13,968 bases of DNA from a bacterium. GTDB lineage: Bacteria; B130-G9. A program made the position numbers and the translations under genes. Positions within the stretch are counted from its first letter, which is position 1. Each line of letters starts with the position of its first letter. Under the pieces are notes generated by a model. The model was given only the letters and a program-made list of their open reading frames with translations. It had not been told where the DNA came from and did not search any database. Below are positions 6,703-13,968 of the stretch, piece after piece. Location of the stretch: positions 1 through 13,968 of the forward strand of contig DATLAJ010000124.1 of the NCBI GenBank assembly GCA_035527515.1. Reading direction: 5' to 3'.

Positions 6703-7709
6703 GCACTCCTTATTTCATTGATTGGGCGATCACGAATAGATGCAACCTTGAGTGCCTGCATTGCAGAGGCATGGCGGCGGAGGAGCTTGACGGCAGGACT
6801 CTCTTGAGAGTGGCTGAAGAGATACCTTCTCTCAAGCCCAGGTGGGTTATTCTGGAGGGTGGAGAGGTGCTCCTGCGAGGCGAGCTGCTTCAGGTGATTG
6901 ACATCCTTCGTAGGAATGACGTGAAGGTCTATCTTATCAGCAATGGTATGTTGCTCGACAGACAGGCCGCACGAAAACTCGCCGACCTGGACGTCAATCT
7001 CATGATAAGCATAGACGGCGCGGACAAGGAGAGCTATGAGAAGACCAGAAAGGGCGCCAACTTTGACCGGCTGAAGCGAGCAGTCGCCCTCGCAGCGGAG
7101 TATCGTATCCTCGATTCCTGTCCCGTCACGGTCGGGAAGCATAACCACAGGCAGATCGGCAAGCTATTCCGATTCGTGAAGGAGATAGGATACTCCAAGA
7201 TCACGATTCTAGGATTAAAGCCTTGCAAGGACTACGGCGAGTATGCCTTGAGCAGCGGAGAATATGAGGCGCTCTTTTCCTCAATCATCCAGCTCCAGAA
7301 AACGCACGAAATGGATGTTTACGTCGATGAGCCATTTTTTAAGCCATTCTTGAAGAAACGTAACATTAGATTCTCGACAGACGCTGAGAATGGCATCGTT
7401 GTTCCAGAGATCTCTCGCTGCGTTTTCGGAGAGTATATGTTCATTGAAACAAACGGCGACGTTAAGCCGTGCACATTCGCCCCCGTTGTAATGGGAAATG
7501 TAGGGGAACGACCACTCGGCGAGATTTGGGCTAAGATGCAACATTCGGAGTTTGTAAGGGAGATAACTGATCTGTCGAACAGAGAATCGCCGTGCAGTGA
7601 GTGCAATTATCTATATGAATGCGGAGGGTGCAGGTCAAGGACGTTCGCTCTGACCGGAAGCTGGACAGCCTCAGACCCCTCGTGCCCATTGAAGGGAGTT
7701 CAGCCATGA
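6699..7709 (+). CDS. Radical SAM/SPASM protein, AhbD/NirJ/W-oxidoreductase-maturase-like
   Basis: This protein of about 336 residues has an N-terminal radical SAM barrel and a C-terminal SPASM domain. The CX3CX2C motif (CNLECLHC) sits near residues 15-22 and binds the SAM-cleaving 4Fe-4S cluster; LEGGEVLL fits the GGE motif contacting SAM. The SPASM part begins C-X11-G-X4-C (codons 7419 and 7470), then C-X2-C-X5-C-X2-C (7593, 7602, 7620, 7629) and a last Cys at 7683, enough for auxiliary Fe-S clusters. ECGGCRSR with a later DPSC resembles heme-pathway AhbD/NirJ and the maturases found beside tungsten oxidoreductases, such as the P. furiosus cmo product. The start is GTG at 6699, overlapping the previous stop; GTG at 6693 is the alternative. 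Its stop overlaps the next ATG. An AOR-family gene lies downstream, making an AOR-maturase role plausible but unproven. A peptide-modifying role is the main alternative. Confidence 0.88.
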   Translation: MSTPYFIDWAITNRCNLECLHCRGMAAEELDGRTLLRVAEEIPSLKPRWVILEGGEVLLRGELLQVIDILRRNDVKVYLISNGMLLDRQAARKLADLDVNLMISIDGADKESYEKTRKGANFDRLKRAVALAAEYRILDSCPVTVGKHNHRQIGKLFRFVKEIGYSKITILGLKPCKDYGEYALSSGEYEALFSSIIQLQKTHEMDVYVDEPFFKPFLKKRNIRFSTDAENGIVVPEISRCVFGEYMFIETNGDVKPCTFAPVVMGNVGERPLGEIWAKMQHSEFVREITDLSNRESPCSECNYLYECGGCRSRTFALTGSWTASDPSCPLKGVQP

Positions 7710-8731
7710 GAGTCGTAGGAATAGACCCCGGAACATACAGCTTCGACCTCTTCGGAATGGAAGACGACCGGCGGGTCATAATCGACGAAGCAATCAACTC
7801 GGCGGATATCCTGGAAAACCCGAGAATCCTGCTCGATAGACTTGAGGGACTAGGACCGTGGGATGCTGTTGTGGGCCCATCGGGCTACGGAATTCCCCTG
7901 AAAAGAATCGCGGACATGACAAACAAGGACATCGCAAAGATGATCCCTCTGGACACGCAATTGGCCGTGAACGAGGGGATAAAGAAGCTACTTGTCGAGA
8001 TGAAGGCAAAGGCTCTGCCCGTTTACTTCACCCCTGGCGTCATTCATCTCTCAACCGTCCCGCGTTACAGGAAATGGAATAAGTTCGACATGGGAACCGC
8101 GGACAAGGTGTGCTGCGTAGCGCTTGGCATCAAGGACCAATCAGAGCGGTTGGGCATTGGATACAACGAGGCATCCTTTGTCTATCTGGAGGTAGGATAT
8201 GCTTTCACTGCCGTCATGGTGGTCGAAGACGGCAGAATCGTTGACGGTATAGGTGGCACCAACGGCAGCCTGGGATTCATTGCATGCGGTGGAATGGACG
8301 CCGAGATCGCGATCAGGCTAAAACCACCGATAACGCAAGAGGTGGTCTTTAAGGGAGGTATAAGGGATTTCGCTGGCGGCGCAATTGCGCCAGACGAACT
8401 TGCGAACTGTCCTGAGGCCCTCACACTTCTCGCAGAGAGCATCGAAAAGGACGTCGCCTCAATCATAGTCGCCGCCCCCCATCCGAAAGAGATCATCATC
8501 TCTGGCCGACTGACCAACTACGAATCTATCAAGAAAGAGCTCGTCCGCAGATTGAGCAAGTATGCCCCAGTAACTAAGGTGCAAAAGCTCTCAAAGACTG
8601 CGAAGGAGGCGGCCTGCGGGGCATATATCATCGGAGAGGCCCTGCTCGGCGGGAGGTACAGAGCGCTTGTAGAGAACATGGGGATATTATATGCCCAACA
8701 TGAGGGAGCTGACGGACATGAAGAAGGATGA
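7706..8731 (+). CDS. DUF1464 family protein (ASKHA-fold predicted butyrate kinase)
   Basis: This 341-residue cytoplasmic protein matches what I know of DUF1464/COG2441, labelled a predicted butyrate kinase, of the acetate/sugar kinase-Hsp70-actin fold. The N-terminal GIDPGTYSFDLFGM (5-18) is the phosphate-1 region. WNKFDMGTADKVCC (about 124-137), AFTAVMVVEDGRIVDGIGGT (about 166-185) and EIIISGRL (262-269) are typical conserved stretches, the last near the adenosine pocket. No member I know of has a proven activity, so the kinase label is a family prediction. ATG at 7706 was chosen over an in-frame upstream start because GAAGGGAG precedes it, it makes an ATGA overlap with the radical SAM stop, and GIDPGT then sits at the N-terminus as expected. 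The family is best known from archaea, so its presence beside a bacterial envelope gene suggests transfer or an uncommon bacterial lineage. Confidence 0.85.
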   Translation: MRVVGIDPGTYSFDLFGMEDDRRVIIDEAINSADILENPRILLDRLEGLGPWDAVVGPSGYGIPLKRIADMTNKDIAKMIPLDTQLAVNEGIKKLLVEMKAKALPVYFTPGVIHLSTVPRYRKWNKFDMGTADKVCCVALGIKDQSERLGIGYNEASFVYLEVGYAFTAVMVVEDGRIVDGIGGTNGSLGFIACGGMDAEIAIRLKPPITQEVVFKGGIRDFAGGAIAPDELANCPEALTLLAESIEKDVASIIVAAPHPKEIIISGRLTNYESIKKELVRRLSKYAPVTKVQKLSKTAKEAACGAYIIGEALLGGRYRALVENMGILYAQHEGADGHEEG

Positions 8732-9290
8732 TTCGCAAACCCACCGCTGTGCCTGTCCGCTCTGTGGGAGTGATAAACCCAGAAGGCAGCCCAACTACAG
8801 GAAGTTATATGGGCATTACGTCTGCAGGAGATGTTACTATCGCTTTGCCAATCGCAGACAGTTTGCTTTTCTCATTGATTGTATTCTCTGGATCCTTCTT
8901 TTTCGCTTTTTCGCATACGGAATTGACACTGCATTAAGAGTCTTTCACGCGCCTCAAGACCTAATCCGTGTCGCATTAAACGTTCTGATCTGGTTGCACG
9001 GGGCAACTTTCCTCATCAAAGACGGTTTCAGGGGCGTATCGCCCGGAAAAGCCGCGATGGGGATTTATGTCATTGACGAGACCTCCGGTGAGCGAGCCGG
9101 TCGCACTGTTTCGTCCAAGAGGAATCTTCCACTGATTGTGCCATTTGCGCTCTTCATAATCGCCTTTCAGTTGGTCAGAGGATACAGATGGGGAGACCGA
9201 TGGGCTAACACGAAGGTGATCTGGAAGAGGTATAAGGACAAGGCGCCGTTTGCGATCGAAACGCCCGATATTATGAATGAACGGACCTGA
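8718..9290 (+). CDS. Zinc-ribbon/RDD-domain membrane protein
   Basis: This protein of 190 residues has two parts. An N-terminal zinc ribbon uses C13-X2-C16 and C36-X2-C39. A C-terminal RDD domain has about three membrane helices (about 48-67, 82-101 and 137-153). NRRQFAFLID (45-54) supplies the Arg and Asp of the RDD signature, SPGKAAMGI (108-116) matches its conserved loop, and RGYRWGDRWANT (154-165) the closing Arg-Asp region. RDD proteins are poorly understood; some act in cation transport. The ATG at 8718 follows GAGGGAG (8702-8708) and overlaps the DUF1464 gene by 14 nt. An ATG at 8691 adds nine residues and extends the overlap to 41 nt. The overlap implies co-expression with the operon. 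A zinc ribbon fused to RDD could sense metal or bind a partner, but that is inference. Confidence 0.8.
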   Translation: MKKDDSQTHRCACPLCGSDKPRRQPNYRKLYGHYVCRRCYYRFANRRQFAFLIDCILWILLFRFFAYGIDTALRVFHAPQDLIRVALNVLIWLHGATFLIKDGFRGVSPGKAAMGIYVIDETSGERAGRTVSSKRNLPLIVPFALFIIAFQLVRGYRWGDRWANTKVIWKRYKDKAPFAIETPDIMNERT

Positions 9291-9553
9291 TTCCACACCT
9301 CACCCCGACGAGCGGAGTCCAAGTATTCTCCTACTCAGATGCATCCGAGCTAGCCGTTGATTGACGCCCTGGCGTAGAGCCCATCAACCGTCGCAACGTC
9401 AAAGGCCTTCGGAACTGCTACGGGCAATGTAGTCCGGGAAAAACGAGGGGGCGAACCGCTAGCCGATTGCAGAGTGCCTGTTGAGCATAGGGGGCTGGCC
9501 TGCTAACCTCACGCTAACCCGTCGAGGGTTTCGCCACATCACGGAGAAACGGC
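9291..9553. promoter_or_regulatory. Structured intergenic leader before the AOR gene
   Basis: No gene is supported in this 263-nt gap, but it contains ordered structure. GTTGAT (9356-9361) pairs with ATCAAC (9383-9388), enclosing ACGC-CCTG-GCGT (9364-9375). GCTAGCC (9458-9464) pairs with GGCTGGC (9493-9499) through seven pairs, one of them G-U. GCTAACC repeats directly at 9502-9508 and 9513-9519, one helical turn apart. AACCC-GTCGA-GGGTT (9516-9530) is a small hairpin just before the ribosome site GGAG (9543-9546). The gap may carry the AOR promoter plus an operator or RNA regulator. I looked for a molybdenum-cofactor riboswitch consensus by eye and could not establish one. Confidence 0.35.
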
Positions 9554-11458
9554 ATGCAAGGAGCTTCAGCCATACGGAAGGTCGCCTACATTGACCTTTC
9601 AGCGAGAACTACTAGGTCTCGGGAGATACCGCAGAGTGCCCGTCAAATGCTGCTGGGCGGGCGCGGAATCAACATGCTGGCGCTGCTCAAATACGCCAAA
9701 CCGCATCTGGACTCGCTCGGACCCGACGCACCGCTCATCATCGGCAATGGCCTTCTCTCCGGCATCCCCGGCATCTCGCTTGCGAGAACGTCAGTCTCCG
9801 GCATCTCGCCCGAATCGGGCTTGCTCGGGGATTCTAACGTAGGCGGACACTTCTGCGCGGCGCTTCGTAGGACTGCTTTCGATCACCTGGTCATCACCGG
9901 GAAGCTCGAAGGCCCCGGCGTCATCGTGTTGGACGGTGGCGACGTATCGGTCGAGGACGGGGCATGGCTCTGGGGCAGGGACACGTACGACGCGCAGGAG
10001 GCAGTGAAGTCGCGATTCGGTCGAGATTCTGAAGCGCTGCTCATCGGGCCTGCTGGCGAGAACCTGGTTCGTTTCTCGCAGGTCAGGACAGGCGGGCGAC
10101 ATGCAGCTTCCAGAACAGGCCTCGGCTGCCTCATGGGCGCAAAGCGGATCAAGGCCATTGTCGCAACCGGCAAGCCGCGAGACATGGCGTCCGAGCTGTT
10201 CGATCCAGATGCCTTCGTCCAGCTGACGAGGCGCTTCCTGCGGGCCTTAAAGAGGGTTGATGTCCTGAAACATCTCGCCAAGCGCGGCACGCCATTCCTC
10301 TATGACCTGCACAGCCGCATGGGGATAATAAGAACCAAGAACGCCACATCCACGCCGCTTGAGGGCAGCAACGCGCTCCGCAGCTCACGGCTCGTTGAGC
10401 GGTATTACGTCCGCCGAACCGGCTGCTTCTCATGTCCGGTGCGCTGCCAGCACACTTACAGAATCCCTGATGGGAAATACGCTGGCATCGAGGGTCCCGG
10501 AATCGAATACGGGACGCTGGGCGCCATCGGCCCGGTCCTCGGCATCACCGACCTGGACGCGATTCTCGCGATTAACGACAGGCTCAATCGGCTCGGCATA
10601 GATTCCTGCACAGCTGGCAACCTCATAGCGGCCACGATTGAGCTGTTCAAAAAGGGCGTCATCACCGAGAGGGACACGGGCGGACTGCGCCTCAACTGGG
10701 GCGATACGGATGTCATCATGCAGCTGATCGAGGCCACAGCCCGGCGAGAGAACCTCGGAGCGTTACTTGCCGACGGCGCTCGGGCGATGCGTAGCCATTT
10801 CGGCGACGTGGTGGACGAGGCCATGATCTGGTCGAAACGACTGCCTCAGTCGGACGCGGTCGATGTTCGCGGCCACAAGGGCTTTGCGCTCGGCGTGGCG
10901 ACGTCAACACGAGGCGCAGACCACCTTCGCTCCCGGCCGACGCTCGAGGCGCTGAATCTGAGCGCTAGACAATTGCGAAAGATATTCGGCGCTCGGGTCT
11001 CGCCCGACCCCACGTCCTACGAGGGGAAGGCCGAGATGGTCCGGCAGACCGAATCTCTGTTTGCGGTGTCTGACGCCATCGGCATCTGTAGGTTCATCAT
11101 CCAATTCAACAGCCCCGAGCTTCTGGGGTTTGATGAGCTGACGGAGTATGTCAACGCCGCCTGCGGGCTCGGTCTCACATCAAAGGACCTTGAGAAGGTC
11201 GGAGAAAGGATCGGCGCGATTGAGCGGCTGTGGATTGCCAGGCGCACCGGCGGCGAGAACCTCGATGGCCTGCCTGCTCGCTACTCGGAGCCGATGCCGG
11301 GGGGCAGATTCCGGGGGGAACGCGTAAAGCCAGACGAGTTTCAGGCTGCACTCTCTCACTTCTATGAGCTCTCTGGGATAGACCCAGCGACGGGCGCTCC
11401 GCTCGAAAGCACGCTTGCCGAGCTCGGCATAGACGACGGGTTGCTCCAGCTAATATGA
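9554..11458 (+). CDS. Aldehyde:ferredoxin oxidoreductase family protein (W/Mo-pterin)
   Basis: This 634-residue cytoplasmic enzyme belongs to the AOR family, which uses a tungsten- or molybdenum-bis-pterin plus one 4Fe-4S cluster to interconvert aldehydes and carboxylic acids with ferredoxin. Domain 1 has LLGGRGIN (33-40), the pterin-contacting SVSGISPESG region and SRTGLGCLMGAKRIKAI (186-202). The cluster ligands are C291, C294 and C298 (GCFSCPVRC) and C512 in DAIGIC; all four are present. E318 in EYGTLG and H457 in RGADHLR fall where catalytic Glu/His residues lie in the P. furiosus enzyme (by motif, not alignment). Length is normal. ATG at 9554 follows GGAG. Subfamily (AOR, FOR, GAPOR, BamB-like) cannot be assigned. 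It lies 263 nt after an operon with a SPASM protein of the type linked to AOR maturation. Confidence 0.92.
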   Translation: MQGASAIRKVAYIDLSARTTRSREIPQSARQMLLGGRGINMLALLKYAKPHLDSLGPDAPLIIGNGLLSGIPGISLARTSVSGISPESGLLGDSNVGGHFCAALRRTAFDHLVITGKLEGPGVIVLDGGDVSVEDGAWLWGRDTYDAQEAVKSRFGRDSEALLIGPAGENLVRFSQVRTGGRHAASRTGLGCLMGAKRIKAIVATGKPRDMASELFDPDAFVQLTRRFLRALKRVDVLKHLAKRGTPFLYDLHSRMGIIRTKNATSTPLEGSNALRSSRLVERYYVRRTGCFSCPVRCQHTYRIPDGKYAGIEGPGIEYGTLGAIGPVLGITDLDAILAINDRLNRLGIDSCTAGNLIAATIELFKKGVITERDTGGLRLNWGDTDVIMQLIEATARRENLGALLADGARAMRSHFGDVVDEAMIWSKRLPQSDAVDVRGHKGFALGVATSTRGADHLRSRPTLEALNLSARQLRKIFGARVSPDPTSYEGKAEMVRQTESLFAVSDAIGICRFIIQFNSPELLGFDELTEYVNAACGLGLTSKDLEKVGERIGAIERLWIARRTGGENLDGLPARYSEPMPGGRFRGERVKPDEFQAALSHFYELSGIDPATGAPLESTLAELGIDDGLLQLI

Positions 11459-11491
11459 CCGCCTTTCGCGCCCACAGGTGGCCGCACGCCG

Positions 11492-12766
11492 TCAGCGAGA
11501 CAGCGAGTTGACCGCCTCGGCCAGGTAGCGTAGGTCGTAACAAGAGAGAAACCTAACACCAGGGAACTGCCCCGCCAGTCGCTGCGCGTCCTGGGGCGAG
11601 TTGGGGTCTGAAACGACCACGAGCTCTTGTAGGCCGTCTATCATTCGGCTCCGCCTGGTCTTTCGTAAGGCCCGATAGGAGAGCTCATCGGCCGGCAGGT
11701 GTGCCAGGCCAATAAGATTTCCTGTTGGCGGTTGGCGGTTGGCAGTTGCCCGTTGGCGGCTGCAATTGAGGATCAGCGGATGATTCGCGAGTAGATGCTT
11801 GCCGAGCCAGCCGTTGTCCAAGAAGCGAACTGCGAGATTGTGCACGCCAGTCTGGCTGGCCTCAACCATTGCGCCCCACTTCGTCTTGAAGCGGAGTATG
11901 CCGTCATCGAGGAATGGATGGCTCTGGCCCAGATCGAGCGTCTCGATGCCTTGAGAGTGGCACCACTCAAGCGAAAAGTAATACAGCGCCTCGACCACGC
12001 CTCGTTCGAGCGCAGCCAGCGGGTCGCCGTTTAGGCCGGGCAAGTCGGCAGTTGCGTTGCTGCCGTTCCGCCGGAGGATGAGTGCGCCCAGCATATCTTC
12101 TAGCTTCGGGCGGGGCTTGACATGGTAATCCGTGACGGCAAGCATGACGGAGCCTTTTGCGAACCTGCGCACCGATTCAAAGTCCTTCACTATCGGATTG
12201 CCAGCGAACCGAACCTCTCGATAGGGAAGATACATCTCGTCGTAGAATCGCCGGAGAACCTCGTCGCACGGGACGATATGATAGGTGAGTCGTTGATTCT
12301 TGATGCTTCGGACTGCCGCCTTTGCGCTGCGCAGGAAGCGAGCTCGGACGGCGTCCATGCCGGCAGAGAGGTCCACTCGCGAGCGCACCTGGCCCGGGAG
12401 GACCAGCCATCCGTTGCGTCTGAATTTCCAAGACACGGCGCAGTTATGCCAAACGAAGCTGATTGATGGCCGTGCGTTTGCCGGGTTTGAATCATCTACT
12501 TCTTGCACAGAAAGCCCTGACCGCTCGAGGCAGCGCGATAGATACCAAACTCCGCTTGCGTTGCCCCAAAGGCTGAACGAGGCTCGCCTGCCATTCAGAG
12601 GATCGGCCACGGCAATCGTCCTTCTGAAGAACCGCTGAGGGAACAGCAGCTCGACGAGAAGCCGCAGGTCGCGAGCCAGGCGAAATGCGGCCCAGAATGC
12701 CCGGTTCTGTGTCGCCCTGTCCGCTAGAACGGCGTAGGAGTTTTTTATGAGCGCTTTCAGGTTCAC
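11492..12766 (-). CDS. FemAB-like GNAT-fold acyltransferase
   Basis: This 424-residue protein without a signal peptide or clear membrane helix resembles GNAT-fold proteins of the FemAB/'BioF2-like' type found in cell-envelope polysaccharide loci. The first part (about 50-130) is a degenerate N-terminal domain. The core (about 140-330) shows RFLRSAKAAVRSIKNQ, FYDEMYLPYREVRF (about 174-187), EALYYFSLEWCHSQGIETLDLGQ (259-281, quoted in part: LEWCHSQGIE) and HPFLDDGILRFKTKWG, the typical acyl-CoA-fold stretch. Substrate is unknown. The GTG start (12764-12766) overlaps the upstream stop as GTGA, with AGGTGAG (12775-12781) eight bases before it, so it is translationally coupled to the glycosyltransferase gene. 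Codons about 337-348 lie in a heptanucleotide repeat that interrupts otherwise ordinary sequence. It converges with the AOR gene, 33 nt away. Confidence 0.75.
   Translation of the reverse strand: MNLKALIKNSYAVLADRATQNRAFWAAFRLARDLRLLVELLFPQRFFRRTIAVADPLNGRRASFSLWGNASGVWYLSRCLERSGLSVQEVDDSNPANARPSISFVWHNCAVSWKFRRNGWLVLPGQVRSRVDLSAGMDAVRARFLRSAKAAVRSIKNQRLTYHIVPCDEVLRRFYDEMYLPYREVRFAGNPIVKDFESVRRFAKGSVMLAVTDYHVKPRPKLEDMLGALILRRNGSNATADLPGLNGDPLAALERGVVEALYYFSLEWCHSQGIETLDLGQSHPFLDDGILRFKTKWGAMVEASQTGVHNLAVRFLDNGWLGKHLLANHPLILNCSRQRATANRQPPTGNLIGLAHLPADELSYRALRKTRRSRMIDGLQELVVVSDPNSPQDAQRLAGQFPGVRFLSCYDLRYLAEAVNSLSR
11724..11758. repeat. Heptanucleotide tandem repeat inside the acyltransferase gene
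   Basis: Five consecutive 7-nt units occur on the plus strand: GTTGGCG, GTTGGCG, GTTGGCA, GTTGCCC, GTTGGCG. They encode residues about 337-348 of the acyltransferase (Arg/Gln/Asn/Pro/Thr-rich on the minus strand). Because 7 is not a multiple of 3, gain or loss of one unit would shift the frame and change the last 75 or so residues. Confidence 0.7.
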
Positions 12767-13968
12767 GGTTTTTGCTCACCTGCTAGAGAGCTCGGCTGGC
12801 TCGTCGCAACGGGCCGCGTCAGGTCATAGAAGTAAAGCGGAGCGCCGTAGAATTTCTTGGACATGAGAAGAGGGTATTTGCGGTCGAGGAAACGCTTGAT
12901 ACGGGCCTTCTCTTGCGAGTAGAAGTCGCCCTTTCCGATGTCCCACTCGCTAGCAACGAGGACTAGCCTCTTGTAGCCCGGAGGGAGGTCGTAAACGGCG
13001 ATAGGTAGCGTCGCCTGCGATAGCCTGCTGCTCCAAAGTCCCTTGTATGGGTACTTCTGCATGACCCTAACTCGGTGCTCACTGCTCGCAGCGAGCACGA
13101 TCTGTCGCTGTTCGCTCGCAAGATAGACCATAAATGGCGCCAGGGAGCTCCTGCAAGTGTGTGCGACCAGGTCGCCCTTCAGGAGGTTCTGCCTGACGAA
13201 GTCGGCGGCCTGCCGAAACTCCTTGCGCGGCCGCACGCCGGGGCAGTGCGACACGTCGGGGATGACGTTGCGATAGTGGTTCACAAGCGAGAATGAGAGC
13301 AGGACGACGGTGGCCAGCATGACTGCAAAGGCGGCCTTCTTGCGCAGCAGGGACATCCCATAACCCGCCATGACAAGAAGGAAGACCGCTGATGCGATCA
13401 GGCAGCGGTCAAGGTATATGGAGTTCTTGGCGAGCCTCGAGATAGCGAAGGCAAGAACGATGGGCAGCGAGGCGTTCACAGCCACGAGCAATACCCCGCG
13501 CCTCGGTCCGCGAATCAGTGCTGCGCCGAGGCCAAGAACAGCCAGTGCCGTTACAAGAGCTGTTGCCAGAAGGCCTGGTATCGACGGGGCCTGGAATCCT
13601 GCCAGCATGTTCTCGAGGCTTATTAAGAGTGTCTTGGCCGTCGGTTTGGGTATCCAGAAGTCGGCCACTGAGACCGTGGTTGTGGCCTTGTCAAGAAAAA
13701 CCATAAGCCAGGGGCTGATGAGCACAAACGAGGCCGCAAGCGTTTTGAGATCAAGCCAAAACAGATTGGGGACGATTCGTGAATCGCCCCTACGAGAACG
13801 CGCCATCACGAGCATCGAAAGCGGCAGCGAGGCGATCCAGAGGACGGCGCAGTAGTGCGAGTAGAAGGCGAGCGCAAGTGTGAGGGATGCGAACAGTCCG
13901 AATGGCCACCATCTCGTCCTCTTGGCTGCGACAACCCAAAAGTAGGCCGAGGCGATGACGAAAAACGG
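12763..13968 (-). CDS. GT-C/ArnT-like membrane glycosyltransferase, C-terminal part (partial)
   Basis: This frame is open from its stop at 12763-12765 to the window edge, so the start lies beyond 13968 and 401 codons are visible. A methionine at 13813-13815 is probably internal, since membrane-protein sequence continues upstream of it, including LALAFYSHYCAVLW, a His-Tyr helix pattern common in GT39/ArnT-like enzymes. Several membrane helices follow (around LAASFVLISPWLMVF, LLATALVTALAVLGLGA, AVMLATVVLLSFSLV), then a soluble domain of about 170 residues (RKEFRQAADFVRQNLLKGDLVA, WDIGKGDFYSQEKARIKRFL; each quoted in part), as in many GT-C proteins. Family members transfer sugars from polyprenyl phosphate at the periplasmic face. 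The catalytic first loop would be outside the window. It is coupled to the FemAB-like gene, suggesting envelope glycan work. Confidence 0.75.
   Translation of the reverse strand, partial: PFFVIASAYFWVVAAKRTRWWPFGLFASLTLALAFYSHYCAVLWIASLPLSMLVMARSRRGDSRIVPNLFWLDLKTLAASFVLISPWLMVFLDKATTTVSVADFWIPKPTAKTLLISLENMLAGFQAPSIPGLLATALVTALAVLGLGAALIRGPRRGVLLVAVNASLPIVLAFAISRLAKNSIYLDRCLIASAVFLLVMAGYGMSLLRKKAAFAVMLATVVLLSFSLVNHYRNVIPDVSHCPGVRPRKEFRQAADFVRQNLLKGDLVAHTCRSSLAPFMVYLASEQRQIVLAASSEHRVRVMQKYPYKGLWSSRLSQATLPIAVYDLPPGYKRLVLVASEWDIGKGDFYSQEKARIKRFLDRKYPLLMSKKFYGAPLYFYDLTRPVATSQPSSLAGEQKP

Noticed and set aside
9420-9553. Moco-type riboswitch before the AOR gene
   Set aside because: Stems exist but I could not match the known consensus by eye; left as an open question, not a call.
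11459-11491. Bidirectional terminator between the convergent AOR and acyltransferase genes
   Set aside because: The 33-nt gap shows no stable stem with a T-tract.

Overview
The window most likely comes from an uncultured, anaerobic, Gram-negative-type bacterium. It encodes a secreted protein with the hallmarks of an outer-membrane beta-barrel (signal peptide, C-terminal tryptophan), and many of its genes have GA-rich Shine-Dalgarno sequences. It also carries a tungsten/molybdenum aldehyde:ferredoxin oxidoreductase, an enzyme of anaerobes. The DNA looks moderately GC-rich throughout. I saw no rRNA, tRNA, CRISPR array, integrase or intact transposase, so I cannot name a phylum. One gene, of the DUF1464 family, belongs to a family best known from archaea.

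Layout. Positions 1-438 hold no convincing gene but do hold a palindrome-rich, REP/BIME-like element (85-241) and short tandem or direct repeats (347-428). A pentapeptide-repeat protein (439-1371, minus) and a Cof-type HAD phosphatase (1679-2512, plus) diverge from a 307-nt gap containing a strong hairpin. Converging on the HAD gene, and overlapping its last 331 nt on the other strand, is a large GT-C-like membrane protein (2182-4527, minus). Upstream of that is the predicted outer-membrane barrel (4596-5537, minus). A 367-nt divergent gap follows.

The central plus-strand block (5905-9290) is a tightly packed, translationally coupled operon: SAM methyltransferase, radical SAM/SPASM protein, DUF1464 ASKHA-fold predicted kinase, and a zinc-ribbon/RDD membrane protein. 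After a 263-nt structured gap comes an AOR-family oxidoreductase (9554-11458) with all four iron-sulfur cysteines. The SPASM protein resembles the AhbD/NirJ/tungsten-oxidoreductase-maturase group. A plausible, unproven reading is that the operon matures the AOR enzyme or handles its acyl product.

The right end (minus strand) has a FemAB-like acyltransferase (11492-12766) coupled by a 4-nt overlap to a GT-C/ArnT-like membrane glycosyltransferase that runs off the window edge (12763 to beyond 13968). This pair probably serves envelope glycan or glycolipid synthesis. The acyltransferase gene carries an out-of-phase heptanucleotide tandem repeat that could change its C-terminus by slippage.
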